DNA from: Phaseolibacter flectens ATCC 12775
Lineage (GTDB): Bacteria; Pseudomonadota; Gammaproteobacteria; Enterobacterales; Enterobacteriaceae
Reading direction: 5' to 3'
DNA: 64,000 nucleotides
Assembly (NCBI RefSeq): GCF_000518745.1
Contig: NZ_KI912487.1
Span: forward strand, 653,954-717,953
Part shown: piece by piece, positions 18,804 to 27,621 of the stretch
How positions within the stretch are numbered: position 1 is the stretch's first letter
Layout of the letters: each line of letters starts with the position of its first letter
Program-made: the position numbers and the translations under genes
The notes under the pieces: model-generated
The model's database searches: none
What the model was told of the DNA's origin: nothing
The model's input: the letters and a program-made list of their open reading frames with translations, nothing else

Positions 18804-21800
18804 CAGATGTACTCCACTGAGAACATGCGTTCCAGAAACTCCAGCTCGATCTGGCGCAGCTTGAGCATACGGGTGGCGCCGCCTTCCTCTGCTGTCTGCG
18901 TCAGCACGGTGGGGATATTGTGGTCGCCGTTGATGTAGACCACATCAAACTCGTTGTCCGCCGGGTTAATGGCAAGTCGGTCGCAGAGCTTGTCCACACC
19001 CTCGTAATCCAATAGATCACAATCGCGCCACAGCACCAGACAGGTCTCATTGCTGGGCAGAGTGCCTGTTACAGTGACAAAGCCGCGTTGCGGTTGGGCG
19101 TCGATGTGCTTCACGCGCAGGCCGATCAGGTAGTTGAAGGTTTCGACCAAATCAACCTTGCGAGGCTCGAACGCACCCGCCGAATCCACCGCCACCTTTA
19201 GCTGATAATCGAAGGGCTTTTTGAAGTCTTCCACCGACAACAGCGAGCCACGGCTTTCTACGTCCAACATATAGTTGAGCAGGTAGTCGTCCTTGGCTTG
19301 CTGCGGCAGAGTTTTCAGCAGATCGCCCTGCTGGAGCGTGCGACTCAGTTGCAGATTATTCAGGGTGTCTTCATAGCTTTCAAGTTTGAGTATCTTTACA
19401 CAGTGGGAAATGCCAGATTCAGGTTTGGTCGGCTTACCTTTTTCCCATTCAGCCGAATAAACAAGTTTGATAATTCGGGGTTTGATAGTGGTTTCAAAAT
19501 GATCCCCCATTTCTACGAGTATATACTTGCGCCGTAAGCCATCATCCCTGTTCAGGTTGAGCACAGCGTGTCCTGTTGTACCTGACCCAGCGAAAAAGTC
19601 GAGAACGATCTCCCCGGGCATTTTTGATGCTGCGCCAATCGTATCCTCATACAATGAAACTGGATGGCAATAAGGAAAATTGAGGCCTAGAGGCTCTGTA
19701 TCAGCCTTTCCCTTTCTTGCATTCTGAATCATTGAGGACACCTGTCGAGATGTCTCATTGGTAAGAAATACCTTTTGCCGAGGCTGAGTGGTCTCGTCAA
19801 CCCCGAAAAGAATTTCGCCACGCTCCCGCATTGCTGCGAGTGTCTCGGGCGTCCGAGAAAATCCATTTGGCGGCATAGCACATGGCTTGCCAGTCACTGG
19901 ATGGATGAGTGGCTTATGGAATTTCGGTTCTGTTCTCAGTTCAGGAGCACGAAGACTGACGCTTTGATAGATGAGGCAGTTGTTATCAATATACCTGTAC
20001 GCCTTCTCGCCCCCACTTAGTTGTTCATTCTTGTTTACCCAAGCAGAAAATTTCTTCCTCACATTGTCGGTTACACCACCATCTTCTGCTATTAAACGCT
20101 TTGCTACGTCAAGCATCGTAAGCACAGATTTATTTCGATTTATGAAGGGAACTGCATTACGAGATTTCCAAATCATGTACTCGTGCTGATTGGCAACACC
20201 ATATCCTCCGTTCATCGGATTACGTTTGTCCCAAATAATGGTGCCTCCAGCAGACCATGGCAGCTCATCAAGTGCCTTGAAAAGGCTCTCGTATTCATTT
20301 TCGTCGATATGGCACTGAAAATGCCCATCTCCGCGAAGCAGCGGGTAGCAAGCGGACACTCGGCTGCGCATCATTGCCAACCAACTCGAATGTTGATAGC
20401 TATTTTTGTACAGGAATCCACTTGTTTGTGTGTTGTACGGTGGATCAATATGGATGCAATTAATCTGGTCTTTGTACCGCTCCTGAATGAGCACTAGAGA
20501 TTGAAAGTTATCGCCATGTACAAGAACCCCGTTCAGTTCTTCGTCTATATTCTCCAAACTCGATAAAACGCGCTTCTTAAAATCTTCATTGAATATTGAC
20601 GTATCCACCATCCGATATGGGGCAGCCTTCAAGTCCTCCTCAGTCCCCGGTGCATCACCATCCCAAATGCCCAGCTGCCTCCACAGAGCCCACTGCTGCG
20701 AGTTAGCTACAACTTCCGGCCATAGCTCTTCCGGTACACGATCCAGCGTGATGCAGTAGTGGCTAGAGACTACGAATTTCTTTTTCAGCCACAGCTTCTT
20801 CTGAAAGTCTTCCAACTGGGCCAGGAAAGTGATCAGCTCCAGTGCGATGCTGCGCAGGCACTGGATCATGCGCAGGTTTTTCTCGATGTCCGCAAACGCG
20901 CCCGCGTTCTGCACGTCGTCCAGATGCATGACTTCGTTTTTGATATAGAAGTCCAGTTCGCGGCGCAGGAAGCCACCTAAGTCTTTATGGATAAAGTAGT
21001 CGGCGGTGTTTTTAGTCGTGTAATCGCTTAACTGCTTTTCCAGCAGGGTACGCTGCGGATTTTTCTCGGTGGGCGCGCGGTTGCCTAGAGCCAGCCAGCG
21101 GGCTTTGACGGCGGCGTCGGCCAGCACGGCCTCGACGGCCTTGGTGACCAGCGCCTCCTGCTTGCTGCCTTTGGGTTGAGCGGCGTACTCGAAGCGGATG
21201 ATCAGCTCCTGGTTGCCGTCAACGGTTTCTACTTCTTCTACCGGTAGGATGTTTTCTTCGTATTCATCACCGTCATCACCCACGCGGGTAATGGTCTTGG
21301 CCGTTACCAAGGCAAAGCGACGCTCTTTGTCGTTGTCCTTGCGGTTGTCTTTGGCGGTGTCGGCGGCAACCAGGCGGCAATGTACGGTGCGGCCGGGTTT
21401 TCCATTTTCTTCCGGCAACTTGAAGCTGTAGTTGCTGAAGTTCTCGCCACTCTTGGTGTAATACTGGTCTTTATTGGCCCAGTGCAGCATCACTTCTTCG
21501 CCAGCATAAGGAATGGCGTAGGTATCGCCCTTGTACCGGCGCTGGCTGATGAAGTCGCCTTGCTCGTAGTAGCGCGAGAAAAAGGTCAGCAGGTGCGAGA
21601 ATACGGCGTTTTCGTGCTCGCTGCTGCCGTTGGTGGCTTCTTGTAGCTTGGCGCGCAGCTCTTTGACCTTAGGCGCGTCATCTGGGCTGATACCTACGTC
21701 TTGCGCCTGCTGTATGGCCTTGTCCAAATCGGCCTGTAATTGCTTACTATTTTCGGCACTGCCAGATGCAAGCGCCGCCTGGACTTTGTCTGCCAAGCGG

Positions 21801-21943
21801 TTTTGCAGGTAGTCGTTGATCTCGCCTGCGCGAGCATTGAGGATGCGATAGATGCCGAAGTCCAATTCTGGGCGATCAATCTGGAAGATCTCCCGCAGCT
21901 TGGTCACAAGCTCTTGGAATTTGGCGCTGGTCTGTTTGCTCAT
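18803..21943 (-). CDS. Large beta-class adenine-specific DNA methyltransferase
   Basis: Expected to methylate adenine N6 in host DNA and so protect it from the partner nuclease. The catalytic DPPYNTQ lies at about residue 490 and the SAM-binding motif LDFFAGSGTTGHAV at about residue 790, the beta-class order of type III Mod enzymes. At 1046 residues it is far longer than a usual Mod (roughly 600-700). The excess is an N-terminal helical region of about 430 residues with no motif I recognise, plus a C-terminal target-recognition-like part. It starts 31 bp after the SNF2 gene and overlaps the Res-like gene by one base, so the three genes form an operon. Confidence 0.85.
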   Translation of the reverse strand: MSKQTSAKFQELVTKLREIFQIDRPELDFGIYRILNARAGEINDYLQNRLADKVQAALASGSAENSKQLQADLDKAIQQAQDVGISPDDAPKVKELRAKLQEATNGSSEHENAVFSHLLTFFSRYYEQGDFISQRRYKGDTYAIPYAGEEVMLHWANKDQYYTKSGENFSNYSFKLPEENGKPGRTVHCRLVAADTAKDNRKDNDKERRFALVTAKTITRVGDDGDEYEENILPVEEVETVDGNQELIIRFEYAAQPKGSKQEALVTKAVEAVLADAAVKARWLALGNRAPTEKNPQRTLLEKQLSDYTTKNTADYFIHKDLGGFLRRELDFYIKNEVMHLDDVQNAGAFADIEKNLRMIQCLRSIALELITFLAQLEDFQKKLWLKKKFVVSSHYCITLDRVPEELWPEVVANSQQWALWRQLGIWDGDAPGTEEDLKAAPYRMVDTSIFNEDFKKRVLSSLENIDEELNGVLVHGDNFQSLVLIQERYKDQINCIHIDPPYNTQTSGFLYKNSYQHSSWLAMMRSRVSACYPLLRGDGHFQCHIDENEYESLFKALDELPWSAGGTIIWDKRNPMNGGYGVANQHEYMIWKSRNAVPFINRNKSVLTMLDVAKRLIAEDGGVTDNVRKKFSAWVNKNEQLSGGEKAYRYIDNNCLIYQSVSLRAPELRTEPKFHKPLIHPVTGKPCAMPPNGFSRTPETLAAMRERGEILFGVDETTQPRQKVFLTNETSRQVSSMIQNARKGKADTEPLGLNFPYCHPVSLYEDTIGAASKMPGEIVLDFFAGSGTTGHAVLNLNRDDGLRRKYILVEMGDHFETTIKPRIIKLVYSAEWEKGKPTKPESGISHCVKILKLESYEDTLNNLQLSRTLQQGDLLKTLPQQAKDDYLLNYMLDVESRGSLLSVEDFKKPFDYQLKVAVDSAGAFEPRKVDLVETFNYLIGLRVKHIDAQPQRGFVTVTGTLPSNETCLVLWRDCDLLDYEGVDKLCDRLAINPADNEFDVVYINGDHNIPTVLTQTAEEGGATRMLKLRQIELEFLERMFSVEYI

Positions 21944-21974
21944 GGTTTACCTTAATTTCAATGCTTAAATGTAT

Positions 21975-24884
21975 TTAGATTACCTGCCAGCGCACGCTGA
22001 ACAGGGTTTCGTGTTCGGTTGTTTCTTGCAAACGCTGTTGCAGCGAGGCAATCAGTTCATCGCGCTTGGCGATAATGTCATCTTCCACATCAAAAATGTC
22101 TTGCCGCAAGCGGCGCTGCTTACGCTCCAATTCTGACAGGTCACGCTGGATGCTTTCTTGCTCTTGCAGGGTGGCGGCCTTGCGGGCATCGCGCTTAAGT
22201 TGTGCAATATGCGCCTTAGTGTTCTTCAAGGCTTCTTCGGCGGCCAATAGTTTGTCATCGGCCCAGCGCTCTAATTTGTCGCGCTCTTCATTAAATAAAC
22301 GCTGATTGGCTTCTAGCAGGGTGGCAATTGTCGCGGCCACGGTGCGCTGGCTATTGGCTAACAGGGCATCAGGAACGCTACTGCTGATGGGTATAGGTTT
22401 GTCTGCGGCTGGAATGGCCATCAGCTTTTCGCAGGTTTCTTGATCCAGTGTTTGGCCATCATCGGTAAGGCCAGAAAACAGCAACGCCTCGGTGGTTTCA
22501 AAGGCGGTGACTTCCAGCCGAGCCAGCGTCAACCAGCCAGATTTGCCGCGCAGCTGCTCGATGATGGAGACACGCGCACCGTGTTTGTCGTAATCAAACT
22601 GTAAGCTGGCGACTGGGGTCGGCGCATTCAGGCTGGACTCAAGGCTCCACTCCCCTAAGGGATGGCTGAGGCGGTAGGCGTGCGCCAGCATGTCCGGTTG
22701 TGCCGCACCACGAATGAGCTGGTAGCGGCCAGTGGCAATACCGGTTGGCGGCGTGCTCAATGAGAACGCGTAGGACTGTTCGTCAAACAGGGCGCGACCG
22801 TCGAGTGCATAGCGCGTGGCGCCCCAGAACCAACGCCCCAGCTTGTCGAGACGTGCTTCGGCGTCGTGCAGGCGCAGCTTGAGCCGGTCGTGGACGTCTT
22901 CATCGAAGTTTTCCAGCAGTTGCGACTGGGTGTCTTGAATACGATCGGCAATACTTGCTTCCAGTTCAGTTTGCAGTGCATTAAAAGCGGCTTCGATCTG
23001 CTCAGGCTGACGGCAGGTTTCATAAATCTGCAGCACGCGCTTCTCAAAATCGATACCGCCCTCGATGCGCCCAAGCACTTCATCGCTGGCACCAAACACG
23101 CCCGAGAACAGGCTGAATTTTTCAGTGAGCAGTTCCAGCACGCGCTGGTCGGCTTGGTTGCGGGTGTTGAGGAAGTTGATGACCACCACATCGAAACGCT
23201 GGCCGTAGCGGTGGCAGCGACCAATGCGCTGCTCGACGCGCTGCGGGTTCCACGGCAGGTCGTAATTGATGATCAGCGCGCAGAACTGCAGGTTGACGCC
23301 TTCGGCTGCCGCTTCGGTGGCGATCATAATTTCCGCGCCGGTACCGTAATCCTTGCGGAAGTGGTCGATCAACGCGGTGCGGCGATCGACCTGCGGCGAG
23401 CCGGTGACGCGATCTGTGCCTTTGTACTCCTCCAGCCAACACTGGTAGATGGCGGTAGATTCTTCATGATTATTGGTACCGCTGAACAGTACCAACTTGC
23501 CTTCATGGCCATTGTCGGAAAGAAAGCGGTGCAAGTATTCCTGCGTGCGCTTGGACTCTGTAAAAATGATGGCCTTGCGTGGCGCGCCAAGCTCGACCAT
23601 TTTATTAAAGCCCAAGGTAAGCGCGGTCAGTAGCGCCTGGGCTTTGGTGTCAGTTTTGAGTGCTCGAGCCGCGTCAATTAGGCCACTTAATTCTTCTATT
23701 TCCTCGGTAATGGCAGCGCGTACCGCGCCAAGAGAAAGTGTTTCATTGTTGGTAGGCGCAGAGGACTCTTCTTCGGCTTCGTCGACTTCCTCTTCAAGAT
23801 AATCCTGCTCTAGATCGTCCTCAGTAATAAGCTGTTCAATCAGCTGGCTACCGTCATCTGCTGGCGTGTCTGTCGCAAGCAAGTCTTGCAGACGCGTGCG
23901 GATAGTCATCAAGGTGCCTGTCACCGCATAGGAGCTTGATGCCAAAAGCTTGCGTAGGATCAGTCCGGTAAGATGTCGCTGCTGTCTGGGTAAGGCATAG
24001 GAGCTTTCTTTCTGCAAAAAGGCCGAGATACGCTCGTACAGCACTTGTTCGTCATCGGTGGGATTGAATGGCTGAGTCAGCGCTTTGCGCTCGGTGTACT
24101 TAATGTATTCCAGCACATCGCGGCGCAGTGTGCGCTTGGCGAAGCTGGCAAGGCGCTCGCGCAGCTCAGTTAAATCGCCACCATTATTGACAAACTGCTT
24201 ACGGAAAGCGTTTTCATCGCCAAACATATGCTCATCGTTCAGCATCGATAAACCGTACAATTCCATCAATGAGTTTTGTAATGGCGTGGCGGTGAGCAAT
24301 AACTTTTTGCGGCCTTGTAATGCACGCTTGAGCGCCTGACCTGTGCGGTTGCTGGCACGGTGCGCGTTGCGCAGTTTGTGCGCCTCGTCAATCACCACCA
24401 CATCCCAAGGCACAGCACGCAGCTCGGCTTCCAGCTTGGCGGCAAATTGGTAGGACATAATAACGACCGCCTTGCCAACCTGTCGTTGCAAGGTGGCAAG
24501 CATATCGCCAGCAGACTGTTTGCGTAGAGAAACGGCATCCACAACAACTGTAGAAACGGCGAATTTCTCATGCAGCTCCTGCGCCCATTGTTTACGCAGA
24601 CTGGCCGGGCAAATGATCAACAACCGACGACGGCGTTCGGCCCAGTATTGGCAAACCACCAGAGCAGCTTCAATGGTTTTACCCAGCCCCACCTCGTCGG
24701 CCAGTAGCACGCCTTCCTGTAATGGATTACGAAGTGCAAACATGGCCGCTTCGATCTGATGTGGGTTCAGATCAACACTGGCATCAAACAGCGATTGAGA
24801 TAGACGATCGACACCATCAGCAGCGTGCTTCAGCGTTATCTCATGGGCGTAGTATTTGGCATGGTAGGCTGAATACATAGTCAT
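21975..24884 (-). CDS. SNF2/RapA-family DNA-dependent ATPase
   Basis: A 969-residue SF2 translocase. Motif I is LADEVGLGKTIEA (about residue 62), motif II VVIDEAHKLRN (about residue 165), motif III LLLTATPLQNS (about residue 197), and the C-terminal helicase lobe has ATEAAAEGVNLQF and QRIGRCHRYGQ. The last 150 residues are strongly charged and likely coiled coil. An acidic insert (EEEVDEAEEESS) separates the lobes. Such ATPases accompany methyltransferases in several phage-defence systems. The ATG overlaps the recombinase stop by 4 nt, and the methyltransferase follows after 31 bp. Confidence 0.88.
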   Translation of the reverse strand: MTMYSAYHAKYYAHEITLKHAADGVDRLSQSLFDASVDLNPHQIEAAMFALRNPLQEGVLLADEVGLGKTIEAALVVCQYWAERRRRLLIICPASLRKQWAQELHEKFAVSTVVVDAVSLRKQSAGDMLATLQRQVGKAVVIMSYQFAAKLEAELRAVPWDVVVIDEAHKLRNAHRASNRTGQALKRALQGRKKLLLTATPLQNSLMELYGLSMLNDEHMFGDENAFRKQFVNNGGDLTELRERLASFAKRTLRRDVLEYIKYTERKALTQPFNPTDDEQVLYERISAFLQKESSYALPRQQRHLTGLILRKLLASSSYAVTGTLMTIRTRLQDLLATDTPADDGSQLIEQLITEDDLEQDYLEEEVDEAEEESSAPTNNETLSLGAVRAAITEEIEELSGLIDAARALKTDTKAQALLTALTLGFNKMVELGAPRKAIIFTESKRTQEYLHRFLSDNGHEGKLVLFSGTNNHEESTAIYQCWLEEYKGTDRVTGSPQVDRRTALIDHFRKDYGTGAEIMIATEAAAEGVNLQFCALIINYDLPWNPQRVEQRIGRCHRYGQRFDVVVINFLNTRNQADQRVLELLTEKFSLFSGVFGASDEVLGRIEGGIDFEKRVLQIYETCRQPEQIEAAFNALQTELEASIADRIQDTQSQLLENFDEDVHDRLKLRLHDAEARLDKLGRWFWGATRYALDGRALFDEQSYAFSLSTPPTGIATGRYQLIRGAAQPDMLAHAYRLSHPLGEWSLESSLNAPTPVASLQFDYDKHGARVSIIEQLRGKSGWLTLARLEVTAFETTEALLFSGLTDDGQTLDQETCEKLMAIPAADKPIPISSSVPDALLANSQRTVAATIATLLEANQRLFNEERDKLERWADDKLLAAEEALKNTKAHIAQLKRDARKAATLQEQESIQRDLSELERKQRRLRQDIFDVEDDIIAKRDELIASLQQRLQETTEHETLFSVRWQVI

Positions 24885-25460
24885 TCTTCTCGCTTATTTG
24901 GCGTGACTACACCCACATGCTTATACAACGTGGTCCGCGAAACACCATAGCGGCGTGCTACATCAGCCACCTTAATGTCAGGTGATTTCAGGAGTGCTTT
25001 GATTTCTCGCACATCCTTCTTCCCCAGCTTGGGCTTGCGACCACCTGATCGGCCACGAGCGCGGGCTGCTGCCAACCCAGCTTGCGCCCTATCACAGATC
25101 AAGCCACGCTCGAACTCGGCCAGCGAAGCAAACACATGAAAAACGAGCTTGCCAGCCGCGCTGCTGGTTTCGATTTTTTCTGTCAAACTTTCAAACCCGA
25201 CGCCACGCTGCTCAAGATCGGTAGCGATCTGCAATAGGTCCGGTAGGCTGAGGCCGAGTCGTTCCAGTCGCCAAACCACCAAGGTATCACCCTCTCTCAG
25301 GGCCTTGCGACAATGCTCAAGTTCGGTTCGCTCAGCACTCTTTCCACTGACTGTCTCTTCGTAGAAGACGATACATCCAGCCTGAGTCAACGCATCGCGC
25401 TGTAGGTCTAGGTGCTGATCATCAGTCGATACGAGAGCGTATCTAATACGTTGATTCATG
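24881..25460 (-). CDS. Small serine recombinase (resolvase/invertase type), active site altered
   Basis: A 193-residue resolvase-like protein with an N-terminal catalytic domain and a C-terminal helix-turn-helix (VADVARRYGVSRTTLYKHVG). The nucleophile serine is kept in YALVSTDDQ, but the family has YARVSTDDQ, so the active-site arginine (Arg8 in gamma-delta numbering) is leucine. The family motif RLDRLGRS reads RLERLGLS, changing Asp67 to Glu and Arg71 to Leu. Loss of both arginines suggests little or no recombinase activity. The start is ATG at 25460, where homology begins. The stop overlaps the SNF2 start (ATGA), so it heads the defence operon and may be its regulator. Confidence 0.82.
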
Positions 25461-25474
25461 GGCACAACCAAAAC

Positions 25475-25495
25475 ATTGTAAATTGACGACAATGC
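25475..25495. promoter_or_regulatory. Inverted repeat upstream of recombinase, candidate operator
   Basis: The arms CATTGT and ACAATG lie around a 9-nt spacer, ending 15 bp before the recombinase start. The position suits an operator over the promoter of the recombinase-SNF2-methyltransferase-Res operon. The binding protein is unknown; the recombinase itself is a candidate. Confidence 0.4.
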
Positions 25496-25586
25496 TAACA
25501 CTAAAGAGTGGTTTTTACCCCAAAAATCGTCGCATCCGAAGATGTTCAGAAAACCACCGTTTATTGAACACGCTTTAATGACAACT

Positions 25587-25613
25587 AACACCAAATCATT
25601 ACTCTTTGGTGTT
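25587..25613. repeat. Inverted repeat with 9-bp arms
   Basis: AACACCAAA and TTTGGTGTT are exact complements with a 9-nt loop. It lies in the noncoding stretch upstream of the defence operon. It could be a weak terminator or an operator. Confidence 0.45.
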
Positions 25614-25740
25614 TCTCTCTTCCAAAGAAACCACCATCCCAATCCAAAGCCCACTAGGGTTTTAAAAGATTTAAATAGTTTTAAGAGCCCTAAGAATGGA
25701 AAACACAAAAAAACATTTTAAATCATTACATTACATAGTA

Positions 25741-26649
25741 ACCCAGCCTCCAATGTACGGAAAACAGTCCCTAATGTACGAAATATCCACAGGCTGCTAA
25801 AAGCAACACTTTGCTCTTAGCAATAACAACGAAAAATTAATTTCTAGCCATCACCTCGCAAGCACTCCTCAAAAGCTTATGAAGTTTTTACGTAAAGTCA
25901 TCATTACTAATCCAACATAGCCTGTCAGAGATAATCCAACGTATTTCCAGCAACCAAGGATTCAACAAGCCTTCTTCATACTCTGATGCGGCAGCACCCG
26001 TATGTCTCACAGAGCAATAAATCCTTTGAGCAAAGCGAGTAAGGCTGGTGATGGACTAGTTAGGGCGACGCCCGTACCGGTACAACACACATCTTGCCAT
26101 CACTTTCTATGCACTTAAATGCGAATCTGGTCCTTCACATTAACCAAAAGAGCAAAATCGCATTAAATCGCATTAAATCGCATTAAATCGCATTAAATCG
26201 CCTAGTTCGCGTTAAATCGCATTGATTACCTAGCGAAACTACGAATCCGAATTTTGAAGTAGTTGCGGCCAAAAATTGAGATGTTTTTAAGAAATTCACT
26301 TTTAATAGCAGCTAAGGGAATCAAAAAATCAGCCTACAATCTTGACCAATGATCAACGTGCAATCGCCCCCCCCGCTTCGCCTGCATCCTCTTTTTCTAT
26401 AAGGGTACAATCGTCCTTCAAGGCTTACGGTTAGTAACTTTGGGACTCTACGCTAGAGCCAATCGTGTGAGCAAATTGATCTACAAGTACACAGACATTT
26501 TGCGCATGGGAGTCCAAGCAACTAGTTGGGCACTTAATTGTAAAGATTAAAAAGAGCCTAAAAGACGTTTAAGCACCAAAAGTAAAAGCTAAAAAGCTCA
26601 CAGCGCGCGTTTTACTGTCATATAGCTTATGGCCTTAGGTTTACTGTCA
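25741..26649. other. Origin-like noncoding region (candidate oriV)
   Basis: About 0.9 kb without genes, lying downstream of the repA-repC pair. It holds a pair of related motifs, CAATGTACGGAAA and TAATGTACGAAAT (25751-25783), a DnaA-box-like ATATCCACA at 25783-25791 (8 of 9 matches to TTATCCACA), the 10-bp iteron array near 26160-26220, a 10-bp palindrome GTACCGGTAC at 26074-26083, and a repeated TTTACTGTCA at 26611 and 26640. Iterons, a DnaA box and AT-rich DNA next to replication genes fit a replication origin. Activity is inference. Confidence 0.5.
26154..26219. repeat. Iteron-like array of 10-bp direct repeats
   Basis: Four perfect tandem copies of CATTAAATCG occupy 26161-26200. They are preceded by a partial unit (AAAATCG) and followed after nine bases by CGTTAAATCG at 26210-26219. 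The 10-bp period puts all copies on one face of the helix, as for a cooperatively bound initiator. Confidence 0.8.
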
Positions 26650-26658
26650 AAAAGCCAC

Positions 26659-27621
26659 CTACCCTGCTTTGTAGCCTTCTGGTGACGTTAGCTGGCTCTT
26701 AATTAACTTTCTTTCCTTTTGGCGCTTAACCATCGGCCTCTGGCCGATTAATAAAGTCCGAGAGGACTTTATTGTAAGGTCAACTGCCCGCTTCAAGCGG
26801 GCAGTTGTACCGCTTGGATATCCTGAGTATCCTGTAAATCCTGCTAAAAACGTCAAAAATCGGGCCGCTGTGAGACGTTTAACTCGATTTTCTGAGATGA
26901 GTTCTATGCCTATCTCACGCAAATTCTCAGAATCTGCTTTGAGTCTGTAACGTGCATTACACATTTCTTTGCTGCTGACTTTATCTCCGCATACAGCCCT
27001 TATCAGTGTGTCGATGTACCAGCCCCCAGCCGGGTCGTACTTATGGGTCAGCACGTAGCGGGCGAGCGCCTGACTTATACCATGTTGCAGCCGAGCAATC
27101 GGGGCTGGCTGGTAATACAGTGAAAGATCTCGCTCCAACAACATCACCAAAGCCATTCCTAGCCGAACGCGCCATAAGTTGCGCTTATCGCCCGTAAGAG
27201 GGTCAGGGCGAGTCATGGTCGACGGTATAACGTGGTCAATCAGACCACCTATTATGCTGTCGCCCGTCTGCTCCTGCTCTGGTGTGATGATCTCAATAGT
27301 GACGGCCCTTAGATCTGCAAGCAGCTTTTTGATACGACCATGGCTGTACTGGCTATCAGATAGCATCCGGCGCAACTTCGCTGGATCGACCAACAGCTCT
27401 ATACCGCCATCTGAAATCTCACGGCGACGCTCGGCCACGTAAAATATTGATTCCACAACATCGGCGTGTCGCTGCCCAATCCTACCAGTCACTCGACAGC
27501 GACCAAAGCTGGTGTCCATCCATTCTCCCTTGCGCTCTTGGGGCCACTGACTAGGTTGATAGATCATCACCCTTGCCCGCAACGCAGTGCTAGTAGGGAC
27601 GACTTTGTTACCAGTTTTCAT
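26659..27621 (-). CDS. repC: Putative RepC-type replication initiator
   Basis: A 320-residue basic protein encoded directly downstream of repA and overlapping it by 14 nt, the arrangement of repA-repC in IncQ plasmids. The centre (for example ISQALARYVLTHKYDPAGGW) and the preceding helical segments suggest the winged-helix domains of plasmid initiators that bind iterons. Direct similarity to RSF1010 RepC is weak from memory, so the name rests mainly on context. The last 40 codons contain three strong hairpins, which may make this region act also as DNA or RNA structure. Confidence 0.6.
   Translation of the reverse strand: MKTGNKVVPTSTALRARVMIYQPSQWPQERKGEWMDTSFGRCRVTGRIGQRHADVVESIFYVAERRREISDGGIELLVDPAKLRRMLSDSQYSHGRIKKLLADLRAVTIEIITPEQEQTGDSIIGGLIDHVIPSTMTRPDPLTGDKRNLWRVRLGMALVMLLERDLSLYYQPAPIARLQHGISQALARYVLTHKYDPAGGWYIDTLIRAVCGDKVSSKEMCNARYRLKADSENLREIGIELISENRVKRLTAARFLTFLAGFTGYSGYPSGTTARLKRAVDLTIKSSRTLLIGQRPMVKRQKERKLIKSQLTSPEGYKAG
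26732..26807. repeat. Three consecutive perfect hairpins inside repC 3' part
   Basis: Hairpin A at 26732-26748 has 7-bp arms (ATCGGCC/GGCCGAT) and a 3-nt loop. Hairpin B at 26750-26773 has 10-bp arms (AATAAAGTCC/GGACTTTATT) with loop GAGA. Hairpin C at 26781-26807 has arms of at least 11 bp (CAACTGCCCGC/GCGGGCAGTTG) with loop TTCAA. All three fit in 76 bp of coding sequence. Confidence 0.85.

Noticed and set aside
15432-24884. Defence operon assigned outright to DISARM
   Set aside because: SNF2 and methyltransferase genes fit in part, but no drmA or drmB-type gene is present and a Res-like nuclease is; the name would be unsupported.
25461-25708. Recombinase extended upstream to 25708
   Set aside because: The extra ~80 residues have no resolvase similarity, and the family N-terminus begins at the ATG at 25460.
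26154-26219. Tandem 10-bp repeats considered as a CRISPR array
   Set aside because: Units are directly adjacent with no spacers and no cas genes are present; an iteron array fits better.
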